Made by a program: the position numbers and the translations under genes. Positions 34,073 to 42,866 of a stretch of DNA of 64,000 bases are shown here, in pieces. A model generated the notes under the pieces. That model was not told the DNA's origin. It saw only the letters and a program-made list of their open reading frames with translations, and made no database searches. The DNA lies in the NCBI GenBank assembly GCA_048262655.1, contig JBLXEY010000001.1:496001-560000 (forward strand), given 5' to 3'. The number at the start of each line of letters is the position of its first letter. Position 1 is the stretch's first letter. This DNA is from JABMNT01 sp048262655. GTDB lineage: Bacteria; Pseudomonadota; Alphaproteobacteria; Rhodospirillales; Casp-alpha2.

Positions 34073-36520
34073 CTAAACCTTTACCCGCTCACTTTTTGGA
34101 TCATACATCGGCCGCAACGATGCGCTTGCCTTAAACCGTTGTCCCGCAACTTCAATCTCATAATCCCCGTCGTTGACGTAAGCAGCGTCAACTCCATCGC
34201 GATGTGCGATATACCCAAGGCCAACCGCACCACCCAAAGTGTGCCCATACATTCCAGACGTCAGGTAACCTGCAATTTTACCATCGCGGTACACAGGTTC
34301 ATTGTGATACAGCATTGGCTCCGGGTCGTTCAGCAAGAACTGAACCATCCGCTGCTTGAGCCCGTGTTCCCTATTTTTTAGCAAACTGTCGCGACCGATA
34401 AACCCGTCCTTTTTGTCCCATGCCACGGCAAAGCCCAGCCCGGCTTCCAATGGGTTTTCTTCGTCCGTTATATCGTGCCCCCAATGACGATAGGCCTTTT
34501 CAATCCGTAACGAATTCATAGCATGCATACCTGCATGTTTGAGGCCATGCGGTTCGCCCGCCTCGACAATACTTTCATAAATACCCGTGGCGAACTCCGT
34601 TGGCATATACAGTTCCCAACCCAATTCTCCCATATAAGTGATCCGCGACGCCCGGACAATTCCATAGCCCATCTCGATTTCTCGCGATTTTCCGAAGGCA
34701 AAAGCTTCATTTGAAAGATCGTCGCTGGTGATCGATTGCAAAAGGTCTCTGGAATTTGGCCCTTGCACGCCCAGGACAGAAATGCCGGATGTGACGTCAG
34801 TCGCGATGCAATGAGCATCGGCCGGAATATGGCGCTTTAACCAATTGAAATCGCGCACCTGCCCTGCCCCGCCCGTTACAATCAGATACGCATCATCGGT
34901 CAGCCGGGTCACCGTCAAATCAGCTTCAATCCCGCCTTTTTCATTAAGCCATTGCGTATAAACAATCGTCCCCGGTTCAACTGCGACATCGTTGGCACAA
35001 ATCTGGTTCAAGACTTTTTCCGCGTCCCGACCTTCGACACGGAATTTTGCAAAGGAGGTTTGATCAAAAAGGCCAACCGCTTCACGCACCGCTTTATGCT
35101 CCGCAGCTGAATGCTCAAACCAGTTCTGACGTTTAAAAGAATATTCGTATTTGGGCTCAACACCCGCTGGTGCATACCAGTTTGGACGCTCCCAACCAGC
35201 CGTCTCGCCGAAGCAGGCACCAGCAGATTTCAGTTGCTCGTAGAAAGGTGATTTACGTACATTCCGGGCCGTTTTGTACTGATGGAACGGCCAATGGACC
35301 GCATATAGCAGCCCCAATGTCTCGGTAACACGATCATGTAAATACTTTTTATTCCCCTGAAACGGCAGATTTCGACGCAAGTCGACGCTGTTCAGATCGG
35401 ATGGAGGCAGGCCATCACGCATCCACTCAGAAATGACTTTACCTATACCACCGGCAGATTGAATACCAATTGAATTTAAGCCGGCCGCGACAAATAGATT
35501 TTCAAACTCGGGGGATGCCCCCAGATGGTAGCGGTCATCAGGCGTAAAGCTCTCCGGACCGCAGAAGAATTTTTGGATACCAGCCTCCGCCAATGCCGGA
35601 ACCCGATGGATAGCGCCTTCCAGAATCGGCTCGAAATGATCAAAGTCATCCGGCAGCTCATCGAAACAAAAATCCGGGGAAATCCCCTGCATTCCCCAGG
35701 GTTTGGCGACTGGCTCAAACGCACCAAGCAATATTTTCCCGGCATCTTCCTTGTAATAGGCATGTGCATCATAGTCTCTAAACACCGGCAAATCGGGTGT
35801 CGCGCCGGCCATTGGCTCCGTTACAATATAGAAGTGCTCGCAGGCGTGAAGCGGAACCGTAACGCCAATTTGTTTGGCGAAGTCTCGCGTCCACATGCCG
35901 CAGCACAGAACAACATAGTCAGCTTCGATTGCACCGTTGTCTGTTTCGACACCGGTAATTTTGCCGTCAGAATGGACAACTTTTGTCACCAGCGTGTTTT
36001 CGAATATTTGCGCACCGCCGTTACGCGCCCCTTTGGCTAAGGCTTGTGTTATATCGATCGGGTTGGCTTGACCGTCCGATGGGATAAATATCCCTCCGAC
36101 AATATCATCTATATTCATCATCGGATAATGATCCCGACATCCTTCTGGTCCGAGCACGTCAACCTGTAAATCAAAAACTTTCGCCATGTCGGCCCGGCGC
36201 TTTAAATCTTCCAGTCTGCCGTCATGGGTCGCCACAGATAAGGAGCCATTAATTTTGTAGCCTGTTGCCTGACCGGTTTCTTCCTCGAGCCCCAGATATA
36301 GCTCGGCGGTGTATTTCGCGAGTTTCGTCATGTTTTGGCTGTCACGCAGTTGACCTATCAAACCTGCCGCATGCCAGGTCGTTCCGCTGGTAAGCTGCTT
36401 TCTTTCCAATAGAACAACGTCAGACCAACCAATTTTTGTGAGATGATAGGCAATGGAACAGCCGATGACCCCACCACCGACGATGACAACACGTGCCTTT
36501 TTGGGAAGCTCTTTAACCAT
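34073..36520 (-). CDS. Dimethylglycine/sarcosine dehydrogenase-like flavoprotein with GcvT domain
   Basis: 815 residues. The N-terminal DAO domain has VIVGGGVIGCS (GxGxxG at 15-20) and GTTWHAAGL, whose His50 sits where dimethylglycine and sarcosine dehydrogenases bind FAD covalently. FAO_M follows at about residues 370-425, then the tetrahydrofolate-binding GcvT/GcvT-C domains to the end (TVTRLTDDAYLIVTGGAG, GISVLGVQGPNSRDLL, YRHWGHDITDEENPLEAGL). It oxidatively demethylates an N-methylated amine, passing formaldehyde to THF. AAAGGAA lies 8 bases before the ATG at 36520, preferred over the one at 36526. It follows the XRE-cupin gene on the same strand. Confidence 0.85.
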   Translation of the reverse strand: MVKELPKKARVVIVGGGVIGCSIAYHLTKIGWSDVVLLERKQLTSGTTWHAAGLIGQLRDSQNMTKLAKYTAELYLGLEEETGQATGYKINGSLSVATHDGRLEDLKRRADMAKVFDLQVDVLGPEGCRDHYPMMNIDDIVGGIFIPSDGQANPIDITQALAKGARNGGAQIFENTLVTKVVHSDGKITGVETDNGAIEADYVVLCCGMWTRDFAKQIGVTVPLHACEHFYIVTEPMAGATPDLPVFRDYDAHAYYKEDAGKILLGAFEPVAKPWGMQGISPDFCFDELPDDFDHFEPILEGAIHRVPALAEAGIQKFFCGPESFTPDDRYHLGASPEFENLFVAAGLNSIGIQSAGGIGKVISEWMRDGLPPSDLNSVDLRRNLPFQGNKKYLHDRVTETLGLLYAVHWPFHQYKTARNVRKSPFYEQLKSAGACFGETAGWERPNWYAPAGVEPKYEYSFKRQNWFEHSAAEHKAVREAVGLFDQTSFAKFRVEGRDAEKVLNQICANDVAVEPGTIVYTQWLNEKGGIEADLTVTRLTDDAYLIVTGGAGQVRDFNWLKRHIPADAHCIATDVTSGISVLGVQGPNSRDLLQSITSDDLSNEAFAFGKSREIEMGYGIVRASRITYMGELGWELYMPTEFATGIYESIVEAGEPHGLKHAGMHAMNSLRIEKAYRHWGHDITDEENPLEAGLGFAVAWDKKDGFIGRDSLLKNREHGLKQRMVQFLLNDPEPMLYHNEPVYRDGKIAGYLTSGMYGHTLGGAVGLGYIAHRDGVDAAYVNDGDYEIEVAGQRFKASASLRPMYDPKSERVKV

Positions 36521-36571
36521 GATCATTTCCTTTGTTATCGCGCTTTAATGCGTTCGTTAATCCGTTCAAAA

Positions 36572-37198
36572 TTAATACGAAGGTGGAGACAAAACCCACA
36601 GAACCGTGGTTTCCGTATCCCCCGGATTCCAACAACGATGCGGGTCCGTACTTGGGTAGGTGAAAGCATCCCCAGGGAACAACCGGAACTGCTGATCGCC
36701 GACAACCAACTCCAGTTCGCCCGAAACTACATAACCGCCAACTTCGCCTGTCCGCGTATAATTTTCAGATCCCGTTGCAGCCCCCGGCGCAAATGTTCCC
36801 AATATCATTTCAAAGGCACCTGAAAAATTCGGCGACAGTAGTTCTTCGATCATGCCGGTTCCCACAAAATCAAGTTTCCGGCGATTTTTCACCCGCACGA
36901 TCAGATCACGTTCGTCGGCCGGTGCGTTGGCGTTACCCTGAAAAAACCAGTTGATGCTGACATCTAGCGCCTCGGCGATTTCTTTTAGAACGGGAATGGA
37001 TACATCTGAAATGTTGCGCTCAATTTGAGAGACGTAACCTACCGACCGGCCGATTTTATCAGCCAGCCCTTGAACTGTTAACCTGCGGACTTTACGTAAA
37101 TCCCGGATTTGCACACCAACGGATTGAGGATCGTCGTGTCTCTCCTTTTGCGACATCTCAGTTTCAACGCTTGTCACGGGTCCTCTTTTCGCATTCAT
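36572..37198 (-). CDS. XRE-cupin transcriptional regulator
   Basis: 208 residues. An N-terminal HTH_3 domain (about residues 27-82: VGVQIRDLRKVRRLTVQGLA, SVGYVSQIERNISDVSIPVL) is joined to a C-terminal cupin (GEVGGYVVSGELELVVGDQQFRLFPGDAFTYPSTDPHRCWNP). The cupin should bind a small ligand. It lies 51 bases upstream of the demethylating flavoenzyme gene on the same strand, so it probably controls that gene in response to a methylated amine or polyamine-like compound. The ATG at 37198 has no strong ribosome site; 37156 (MSQKERH) is an alternative start. Confidence 0.83.
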   Translation of the reverse strand: MNAKRGPVTSVETEMSQKERHDDPQSVGVQIRDLRKVRRLTVQGLADKIGRSVGYVSQIERNISDVSIPVLKEIAEALDVSINWFFQGNANAPADERDLIVRVKNRRKLDFVGTGMIEELLSPNFSGAFEMILGTFAPGAATGSENYTRTGEVGGYVVSGELELVVGDQQFRLFPGDAFTYPSTDPHRCWNPGDTETTVLWVLSPPSY

Positions 37199-37372
37199 CA
37201 ATTAATGTATAATCCTTTTTTGCATTTTAATGAAAAATAATCAATTATTTTCATATTTATGAAATAATAATGCACAAGTTCAATCGTCATTATTATGAGC
37301 GGACTTGGGATTGTTTCATTGCGGCACCCATGCCAACATCTGGCATTACTCAATTGATCCGGAGATAAAGCC

Positions 37373-38602
37373 TTGCGTCGCGTTTGGAGATATATTCCCG
37401 CCTTATGTATCCCGATTTTGGGCGCCTGTGCGACAACAGATTGCTTTGAGTGGCTGTGCGAGCTTGATGAGGGTGCCTTACCAAAATACGAGGCCTTTGT
37501 CGGCACTCAGGACACCAGCGCACTCAGCTTCAGCCAGCGGGAATATCGCTATCAACTGATTCAATGGATTGGCGAAAAACACTTTGTCGATGCCCGGCAA
37601 AAGAACACCAAGGCGGCCTATGATAATTTTTTGGGTTTTTATGAAGGGATACAGTCCGAAGCCGGCCAAACGCTTCGTGTCTATGCGGAAATCGCAAATG
37701 CCCGATCATCAGGAACGATGACCGCTGCAGAAGAACCGAAGCCAATTTTTTCTAAGGACGACTTCATCCCGAAAATCCCACCGCTCGTGCTCGGAGCACA
37801 AGACCCCCAAGTGACGATTGGCGCCAATCCAATAATTTCCAGCGAGAGTGCGACCCAACCGGAGCAGGCTGATGATCAATCCACGCAATTCAATCCCTCA
37901 GCGGACCGATTGCTCACGCGTTCGATAACAGCGTTTACTCAAAACACCTCCGCAGATGAACCTTCGACACGCGATTTAAAAACCCTTATCAAAGCCGCAA
38001 CGGAACAAGGGGATTTCGGCACCGCGTTCGAGGGTCTTCTCAACCTTGCCAATCGAGATGATCCACACGCACAGTTTTTGGTGGGCCGTATGTATCAGGA
38101 CGGCGTGGGCACAGACCAAGACTATGGAACAGCGATCCGTTGGCTGGAAAAATCATCAAACCAAGATTGGGATGAAGCTAAAAGTGCACTACTCGAAATG
38201 TACGAGGTCGGGCTGGGTGTCCCCACGAACACCGATGAATTGGTCGCCTGGCATTTGAGAGCCGCCAAGCTTGGTAATCCATCAGCACAGACACAAGTGG
38301 GGATTTTCTATGAGAACGGAAACGGTGTCGCGCAAAACCTCAACGAAGCGGCCAAGTGGTACCGGCGGGCCGCACTTGAGGGGCACGCGAGTGCACAATT
38401 CTTATTGGGCTGGATGTATGCGGAAGGGCTTGGTGTTGAACTTGATTACATCGAAGCATACTCATGGTTTTATCTGGCCAACAGCCAGGGCCTGGAAGAC
38501 GCCGAACGTTTAATGAAACTGGTCCGTGGTGAAATGAGTGCCGACCAAATCAGTTCGGCTCAAAAACGTGCACAGCAAAAAGCCGCCAGATTGCGCGGCT
38601 AA
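37373..38602 (+). CDS. Sel1-repeat lipoprotein
   Basis: 409 residues. Signal peptide with lipobox LGAC (MRRVWRYIPALCIPILGAC) for outer-membrane or periplasmic anchoring. A low-complexity middle (residues 110-200) leads to four Sel1-like repeats in the C-terminal half: HAQFLVGRMYQDGVGTDQDY, EAKSALLEMYEVGLGV, SAQTQVGIFYENGNGVAQNL, SAQFLLGWMYAEGLGVELDY. Such solenoids mediate protein-protein contacts. The start is TTG with GGAG 8 bases upstream. Convergent with the coiled-coil protein gene, 10 bases apart. Confidence 0.85.
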   Translation: MRRVWRYIPALCIPILGACATTDCFEWLCELDEGALPKYEAFVGTQDTSALSFSQREYRYQLIQWIGEKHFVDARQKNTKAAYDNFLGFYEGIQSEAGQTLRVYAEIANARSSGTMTAAEEPKPIFSKDDFIPKIPPLVLGAQDPQVTIGANPIISSESATQPEQADDQSTQFNPSADRLLTRSITAFTQNTSADEPSTRDLKTLIKAATEQGDFGTAFEGLLNLANRDDPHAQFLVGRMYQDGVGTDQDYGTAIRWLEKSSNQDWDEAKSALLEMYEVGLGVPTNTDELVAWHLRAAKLGNPSAQTQVGIFYENGNGVAQNLNEAAKWYRRAALEGHASAQFLLGWMYAEGLGVELDYIEAYSWFYLANSQGLEDAERLMKLVRGEMSADQISSAQKRAQQKAARLRG

Positions 38603-38612
38603 TGGGGAATGC

Positions 38613-39410
38613 CTAGCGCCGTCGTCTGAGGGCAAAAATTAAACCCAGAAAAAGCAGCACCAAACCGCCGCCCAAAACCATCCGGTGTAACTCCAAATCT
38701 TCAACGGATTTACGATACTGGCGAACGTTACTTTTCGCTTTTGCCACATCAGTTCGCAACCGGTTAATTTCACCTTCACGCTCGCGTGTCTTATAAATGG
38801 CTTGATCCAAGTCTGCTTTTAGCTCGCTAATTGTCGAGCCGCGCGCCCCCAAGTCCTTTTTCATTGACCCGATTGTACCGCCAGCACTTCCGAGATCCTG
38901 GGTTGTCGCATCAAGCTTTTCCCGCAAATCAATAATAATACCGTCTTGCTCCTGTACACGCGCATTCAGGTCGTCGAGTATTTTTTTGCTGGCTGCCGTT
39001 TGCGCCTGCAGCGCATTTAGCTGCATCTCTTTTTCCTGGAGCAGAGCAAGCTTGGCTAAGCTCGCATCCAATGCGGCTTGTGTTGTGATAATTTTTTCGG
39101 TGTTCGTCGTATTCTGAGCCACAAGCTCAGCTACTTTGCCTTGATGTTCCGACACTTCTATCTTTAGATTCTCAATCATAGCCTGTGCGCTCTTAAGGTC
39201 ACTCTGCAGACTTTGTGTTTCTTTAGTAAGCGCTTTCACCTGGTTCTCGCTTGACTGTAATTTGCTTGTCATACTCGACAGCAAACCCCCCTTCGACTTT
39301 ATCTGCTGCTGCACCGCATCTGTCGACTGGGCCATTGCTCCGCACGGCAGCAATACCAGGCAGGCAAGTAGTCTCCATGTTCTGAGCTTATGATCTAAAT
39401 CTAAGGCCAA
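38613..39410 (-). CDS. Exported coiled-coil protein with C-terminal membrane anchor
   Basis: 265 residues. A signal peptide (cut near AMAQ, residue 28) is followed by a long heptad-rich coiled coil (about residues 30-235: SKLQSSENQVKALTKETQSL, LREKLDATTQDLG, REREGEINRLRTDVAKAKSN). The C-terminus is a transmembrane helix (MVLGGGLVLLFLGLIFAL) plus RRRR. The topology is like bacterial SH3-less TIGR04211 proteins: periplasmic coiled coil with a cytosolic basic tip. The TTG start is the only in-frame choice before the signal peptide. Function unknown. Confidence 0.7.
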   Translation of the reverse strand: MALDLDHKLRTWRLLACLVLLPCGAMAQSTDAVQQQIKSKGGLLSSMTSKLQSSENQVKALTKETQSLQSDLKSAQAMIENLKIEVSEHQGKVAELVAQNTTNTEKIITTQAALDASLAKLALLQEKEMQLNALQAQTAASKKILDDLNARVQEQDGIIIDLREKLDATTQDLGSAGGTIGSMKKDLGARGSTISELKADLDQAIYKTREREGEINRLRTDVAKAKSNVRQYRKSVEDLELHRMVLGGGLVLLFLGLIFALRRRR

Positions 39411-39501
39411 ACGGTCCCCACGAGCGTTTAGGTGATTATCTGTGTCCAGAGGTTCCGGACATAAACTTCACTTCATTTTTATAGCAAATTCAGGTAGATG
39501 G

Positions 39502-39536
39502 GGAAACCCGAAGTTCGAAAAACACCTCGGGTTTCC
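39502..39536. repeat. Intergenic hairpin downstream of mmsA
   Basis: Perfect 10-base arms GGAAACCCGA (39502-39511) and TCGGGTTTCC (39527-39536), loop of 15. No T run on either side, so factor-independent termination is unlikely; it could stabilise the mmsA 3' end or be a REP-like element. It is the only structure in the 196-base gap. Confidence 0.4.
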
Positions 39537-39606
39537 TCGATATCGTCACGCGGCCCTGTTTTATTTATGCGCCAATCAGCGCAGCAGGCTGGCCGCAGCA
39601 ACCAAA

Positions 39607-41112
39607 TCAGGTGTCACTGCCACTATGGAAATTAAACACAGCTCCTTCTTTAATGCCAGAAGGCCAGCGCGCCGTCACCGTCTTTAGTTTTGTATAAAAA
39701 CGCACACCCTCCATTCCGTGGACGGCATGATCTCCAAACAAGGACGCCTTCCATCCACCAAAGCTGTGATAAGCAACGGGGACCGGAATGGGAACGTTAA
39801 CACCAACCATACCAATATTCACATCCATGGTAAAATCGCGCGCCGCATCACCATCACGGGTAAAGATCGCAGCTCCGTTACCATATTCATGGTCAATGAC
39901 CATGTTCTTGGCCTCTTCGTAGGTTTTCGCTCGCACAACGCAGAGTACGGGGCCGAAAATTTCATCTTTGTAGATCGACATGTCTGTTGTCACACGGTCG
40001 AATAATGATCCTCCGACAAAAAACCCATTCTCATACCCTTGAAGACGAACTCCACGACCATCGACAACCAATTCTGCCCCGGCAGCGACACCTTGATCGA
40101 TATAATCTTCAATCCGTTCTTTCGCTTCTTTGGTGACGACGGGTCCCATCTCGGCAACCGGGTCGTTATAGGCACCAATTTTTAAACTCTGAACCTTTGG
40201 AGCCATCCGCTGAACAAAAGAATCAGCAGCTTCATCACCCACAGCGACGGCAACCGAAATTGCCATACACCGTTCACCAGCCGAGCCATAGGCCGCTCCC
40301 ATAGCCGCATCGACCGCTTGATCCATATCGGCATCCGGCATAATCACCATATGATTTTTGGCCCCGCACAGCGCCTGCACCCGTTTACCATTGGCACATC
40401 CCGTCTCATAGATGTAACGGCCAATTGCCGTCGACCCGACAAAACTCACCGCGCCCACGATCGGATCTGACAGCAACACATCGACCGCTTCTTTATCACC
40501 ATTGATAACGTTTAAGACGCCCTTTGGTGCGCCAGCTTCATGCATCAGTTCAGCCAACCGGATACCACATGAGGGGTCGCGCTCTGAAGGCTTTAATACA
40601 AAGGTATTTCCGGTCGCAAGCGCCATCGGGAACATCCACATGGGAACCATCGCCGGGAAATTAAACGGCGTAATACCAGCACAGACGCCAACCGGCTGGC
40701 GCGCTGACATCACATCGACACCATTTGCCACACTTTGCGAAAACTCTCCCTTAAGCAGATGCGGAATTCCACAAGCAAATTCGACAACTTCAAGACCTCG
40801 GGTAATGGAGCCTTTTGCATCATCCAGCGTCTTGCCATGCTCGGTTGACACCAATTCCGCCAACTCATCCATATTTTGAAGAATTAAGTCGCGAAACTTG
40901 AATAAGACCTGCGCGCGCTTGGCAGCAGGTGTCGCCGACCAGCCAGGCAAAGCCGCCGCAGCTGAGGCAATTGCCGCGCGGACTTCATCTGCGCTCGCAA
41001 GGGGAACCTTTTTTGTGACCTCTCCAGTCGCCGGATTAAAAACGTCACCAAAACGGCCGCTTGAGCCTTTTGTGCGCTCGCCATCAACATAGTGGAACAG
41101 TTCTTGTGTCAT
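39607..41112 (-). CDS. mmsA: Methylmalonate-semialdehyde dehydrogenase (CoA-acylating)
   Basis: 501 residues. It converts methylmalonate or malonate semialdehyde plus CoA and NAD to propionyl- or acetyl-CoA in valine, beta-alanine and inositol breakdown. Features: RQPVGVCAGITPFNFPAMVPMW, LKPSERDPS, SFVGSTAIGRYIYE, GAKNHMVIMPDAD and the nucleophile Cys in SAGERCMAIS, all typical of MmsA/IolA. The ATG at 41112 has AAGGA 7 bases upstream. It is divergent from the polyamine-type ABC importer, and the TauR-box-like sites lie in the shared region. Confidence 0.92.
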   Translation of the reverse strand: MTQELFHYVDGERTKGSSGRFGDVFNPATGEVTKKVPLASADEVRAAIASAAAALPGWSATPAAKRAQVLFKFRDLILQNMDELAELVSTEHGKTLDDAKGSITRGLEVVEFACGIPHLLKGEFSQSVANGVDVMSARQPVGVCAGITPFNFPAMVPMWMFPMALATGNTFVLKPSERDPSCGIRLAELMHEAGAPKGVLNVINGDKEAVDVLLSDPIVGAVSFVGSTAIGRYIYETGCANGKRVQALCGAKNHMVIMPDADMDQAVDAAMGAAYGSAGERCMAISVAVAVGDEAADSFVQRMAPKVQSLKIGAYNDPVAEMGPVVTKEAKERIEDYIDQGVAAGAELVVDGRGVRLQGYENGFFVGGSLFDRVTTDMSIYKDEIFGPVLCVVRAKTYEEAKNMVIDHEYGNGAAIFTRDGDAARDFTMDVNIGMVGVNVPIPVPVAYHSFGGWKASLFGDHAVHGMEGVRFYTKLKTVTARWPSGIKEGAVFNFHSGSDT

Positions 41113-41277
41113 CAAGTTATCCTTAGTTTTTGCACATAACGGTTTGAATAATTGGTATGGTGATTAGCGATATTTTATTTGTCGCGCAACCCGCAATGCC
41201 AAGTTTGCCGTGCGAATTTACCAGTGGATCGCCGATCGAGGGGGTTTCGCTAAGAAAACCGCACAAAACACACTAAA

Positions 41278-41310
41278 TTGGACCCATCAGTTCATTTCGT
41301 TTGGACCTAA
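41278..41310 (+). promoter_or_regulatory. TauR-box-like direct repeats upstream of the ABC importer
   Basis: TTGGACCCAT (41278-41287) and TTGGACCTAA (41301-41310) repeat with a 23-base period. The same CTGGACC core with the same 23-base period occurs before ald (54993/55016). The described TauR box of Rhodobacter is CTGGACYTAA in direct repeat. The site lies in the mmsA-importer divergent region, so either gene could be the target. Confidence 0.6.
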
Positions 41311-41402
41311 CATATCCTGTATACACAATTAACCTGAGTACAAGTCAGGTCTTTTGGATAAGGAATGCCGGCGCGTATTCTCATGAATGTTTTGTGAATT
41401 GA

Positions 41403-41432
41403 TTGACCTTATGGCTTACTCGGTTTCATAAT
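41403..41432 (+). promoter_or_regulatory. Candidate sigma-70 promoter of the ABC importer
   Basis: TTGACC (41403-41408), an 18-base spacer and CATAAT (41427-41432), about 75 bases before the binding-protein start codon and about 93 bases downstream of the TauR-box-like repeats. A small inverted repeat ACCTGA/TCAGGT (41332-41350) lies between. Confidence 0.45.
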
Positions 41433-41506
41433 TAAAGGCGCACCCAAGCGTCATTGGGTAGCAAGAGATTGTTGCTCAAGAAAATAATCACAGGAGAGAA
41501 TACAAG

Positions 41507-42673
41507 ATGACCAAAAAACCAACTTCGACAGAACTTAACGCAAAGGCGGCCAAAGACTTTACCCGCCGTGCGATGCTAAAAACGGCTACAGCCGCAGGAG
41601 CCGTCGCCGTAGCCAGCCCATGGATTGTAAAAGATGCGTTTTCATCATCCGGTGAGATCAATATTCTGATGTGGTCTGACTACCTCCCAGAAAAATTCAT
41701 TGCAGATTTCACAGCAGCTTCCGGGATCAAGATCAATTACACCGGTATTGGCTCAAACGAAGAAATCATCAACAAAATGAAAGCCAATAAAGGCCAGGGC
41801 TTTGATATTGTTTCTCCCACCAACAACCAGAACCTCGAGTGGGGTCCTCTGGAGTTGTTGCAGCCTTTCGACATGAATAAGGTTCCCGTCGATAAGGTAA
41901 ACCCTGCCATGTCGAAAATCGGCACAGATGGTTGGAACTTCAAGAACGCGGGCTCTCATTGGCTGCCACACATCTGGGGCACAGAAGGTATTGCATGGCG
42001 TACAGACAAATGGGCGCCTGCTGGCGCTGCGCCTAGCTACGGTGACGTCTGGTCAGATGCCAACGCTGGCAAGACAATGGGCCGTCCACACTCAATGATG
42101 CTGGGTGCTGGTTTATACATGGAAACCATTGGAGAATTGAGCAAAGGTGACATGTGGAAGGCTTACGAATCTGAAGCAACGATGCGCCCAATTTGGGACA
42201 AGGTCGCTTCCTGGTGTATCGCCCGTAAGAAGAACCTGAAGTTGCTCTGGAACGATGCAGATACACAAAAGAATGGCCTGCTGAATGAAGGTGTTATTGT
42301 TGGCCAAACTTGGGATGGACCACCAATGGCCCTTAAAACGGCTGGTGAGCCTGTCATGTATCAGGCACCTCTTGAAGGTTCTATGGCATGGGTCGACGGT
42401 ATGGCCATGCCAATCGGTGCTAAAAACATGGAGCAGATTTATGAGTTCATCAAATTTGCTTATCAGGCAAAAGACGCGGGTATCGCTATTGATTCACATG
42501 GCTATAACTCGCCTGTCCTAGGCGCAGACAAGTATGCCGGTGATGCGTACAAGCAGAACTTTGCAGATGCGTATCCTGGAGATTCTCTGGCGAACTTGAA
42601 CCCGTGGCCGCCGCAGGCACCATGGTATGCGGAAGTTCGTACTGAGTATGTAAACAAGTTCAAAAGCGCTTAA
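41507..42673 (+). CDS. Polyamine-type (PotD family) ABC transporter substrate-binding protein
   Basis: 388 residues. A twin-arginine-like signal (FTRRAMLKTATAAGAVAVAS) exports it to the periplasm. The mature part follows the PotD/PotF fold: INILMWSDYLPEKFIADFTAASG, FDIVSPTNNQNLEW, PHIWGTEGIAWRTDKW and LWNDADTQKNGLLNEG. The ligand is not readable; TauR-box-like sites upstream hint at taurine or a related amine, but polyamines or other amines are the family default. AGGAGAG precedes the ATG. A strong hairpin follows before the ATPase gene. Confidence 0.88.
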   Translation: MTKKPTSTELNAKAAKDFTRRAMLKTATAAGAVAVASPWIVKDAFSSSGEINILMWSDYLPEKFIADFTAASGIKINYTGIGSNEEIINKMKANKGQGFDIVSPTNNQNLEWGPLELLQPFDMNKVPVDKVNPAMSKIGTDGWNFKNAGSHWLPHIWGTEGIAWRTDKWAPAGAAPSYGDVWSDANAGKTMGRPHSMMLGAGLYMETIGELSKGDMWKAYESEATMRPIWDKVASWCIARKKNLKLLWNDADTQKNGLLNEGVIVGQTWDGPPMALKTAGEPVMYQAPLEGSMAWVDGMAMPIGAKNMEQIYEFIKFAYQAKDAGIAIDSHGYNSPVLGADKYAGDAYKQNFADAYPGDSLANLNPWPPQAPWYAEVRTEYVNKFKSA

Positions 42674-42690
42674 TTTGAACGGACTAAAAA

Positions 42691-42735
42691 GCGACTTCTG
42701 GTGGTTTTCACCAGAAGTCGCAGCTTAGGTTTTTT
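42691..42735 (+). terminator. Strong hairpin with delayed T runs between the binding-protein and ATPase genes
   Basis: 13-base perfect stem GCGACTTCTGGTG (42691-42703) with CACCAGAAGTCGC (42709-42721) and a 5-base loop. A T run (TTTTTT) starts about 8 bases later. It probably acts as a partial terminator or mRNA stabiliser so that the binding protein is made in excess over ATPase and permeases. Confidence 0.65.
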
Positions 42736-42866
42736 CCTTTTTGCAATAATTATAAGAAATATGCTTTGCCAAAAGTAAAAAGGCCGAAGCGAAAAATCAA
42801 AAACCGAATAAGCTTCGAATAATGGAAGCATAAACAAAACGGCAAAAGCCGTTCAGGGGAAAATAG

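Noticed and set aside
37198..37506. 102-residue minus-strand frame upstream of the XRE-cupin gene
   Set aside because: No ribosome site, AT-rich, and it overlaps the start of the Sel1 lipoprotein gene on the other strand.
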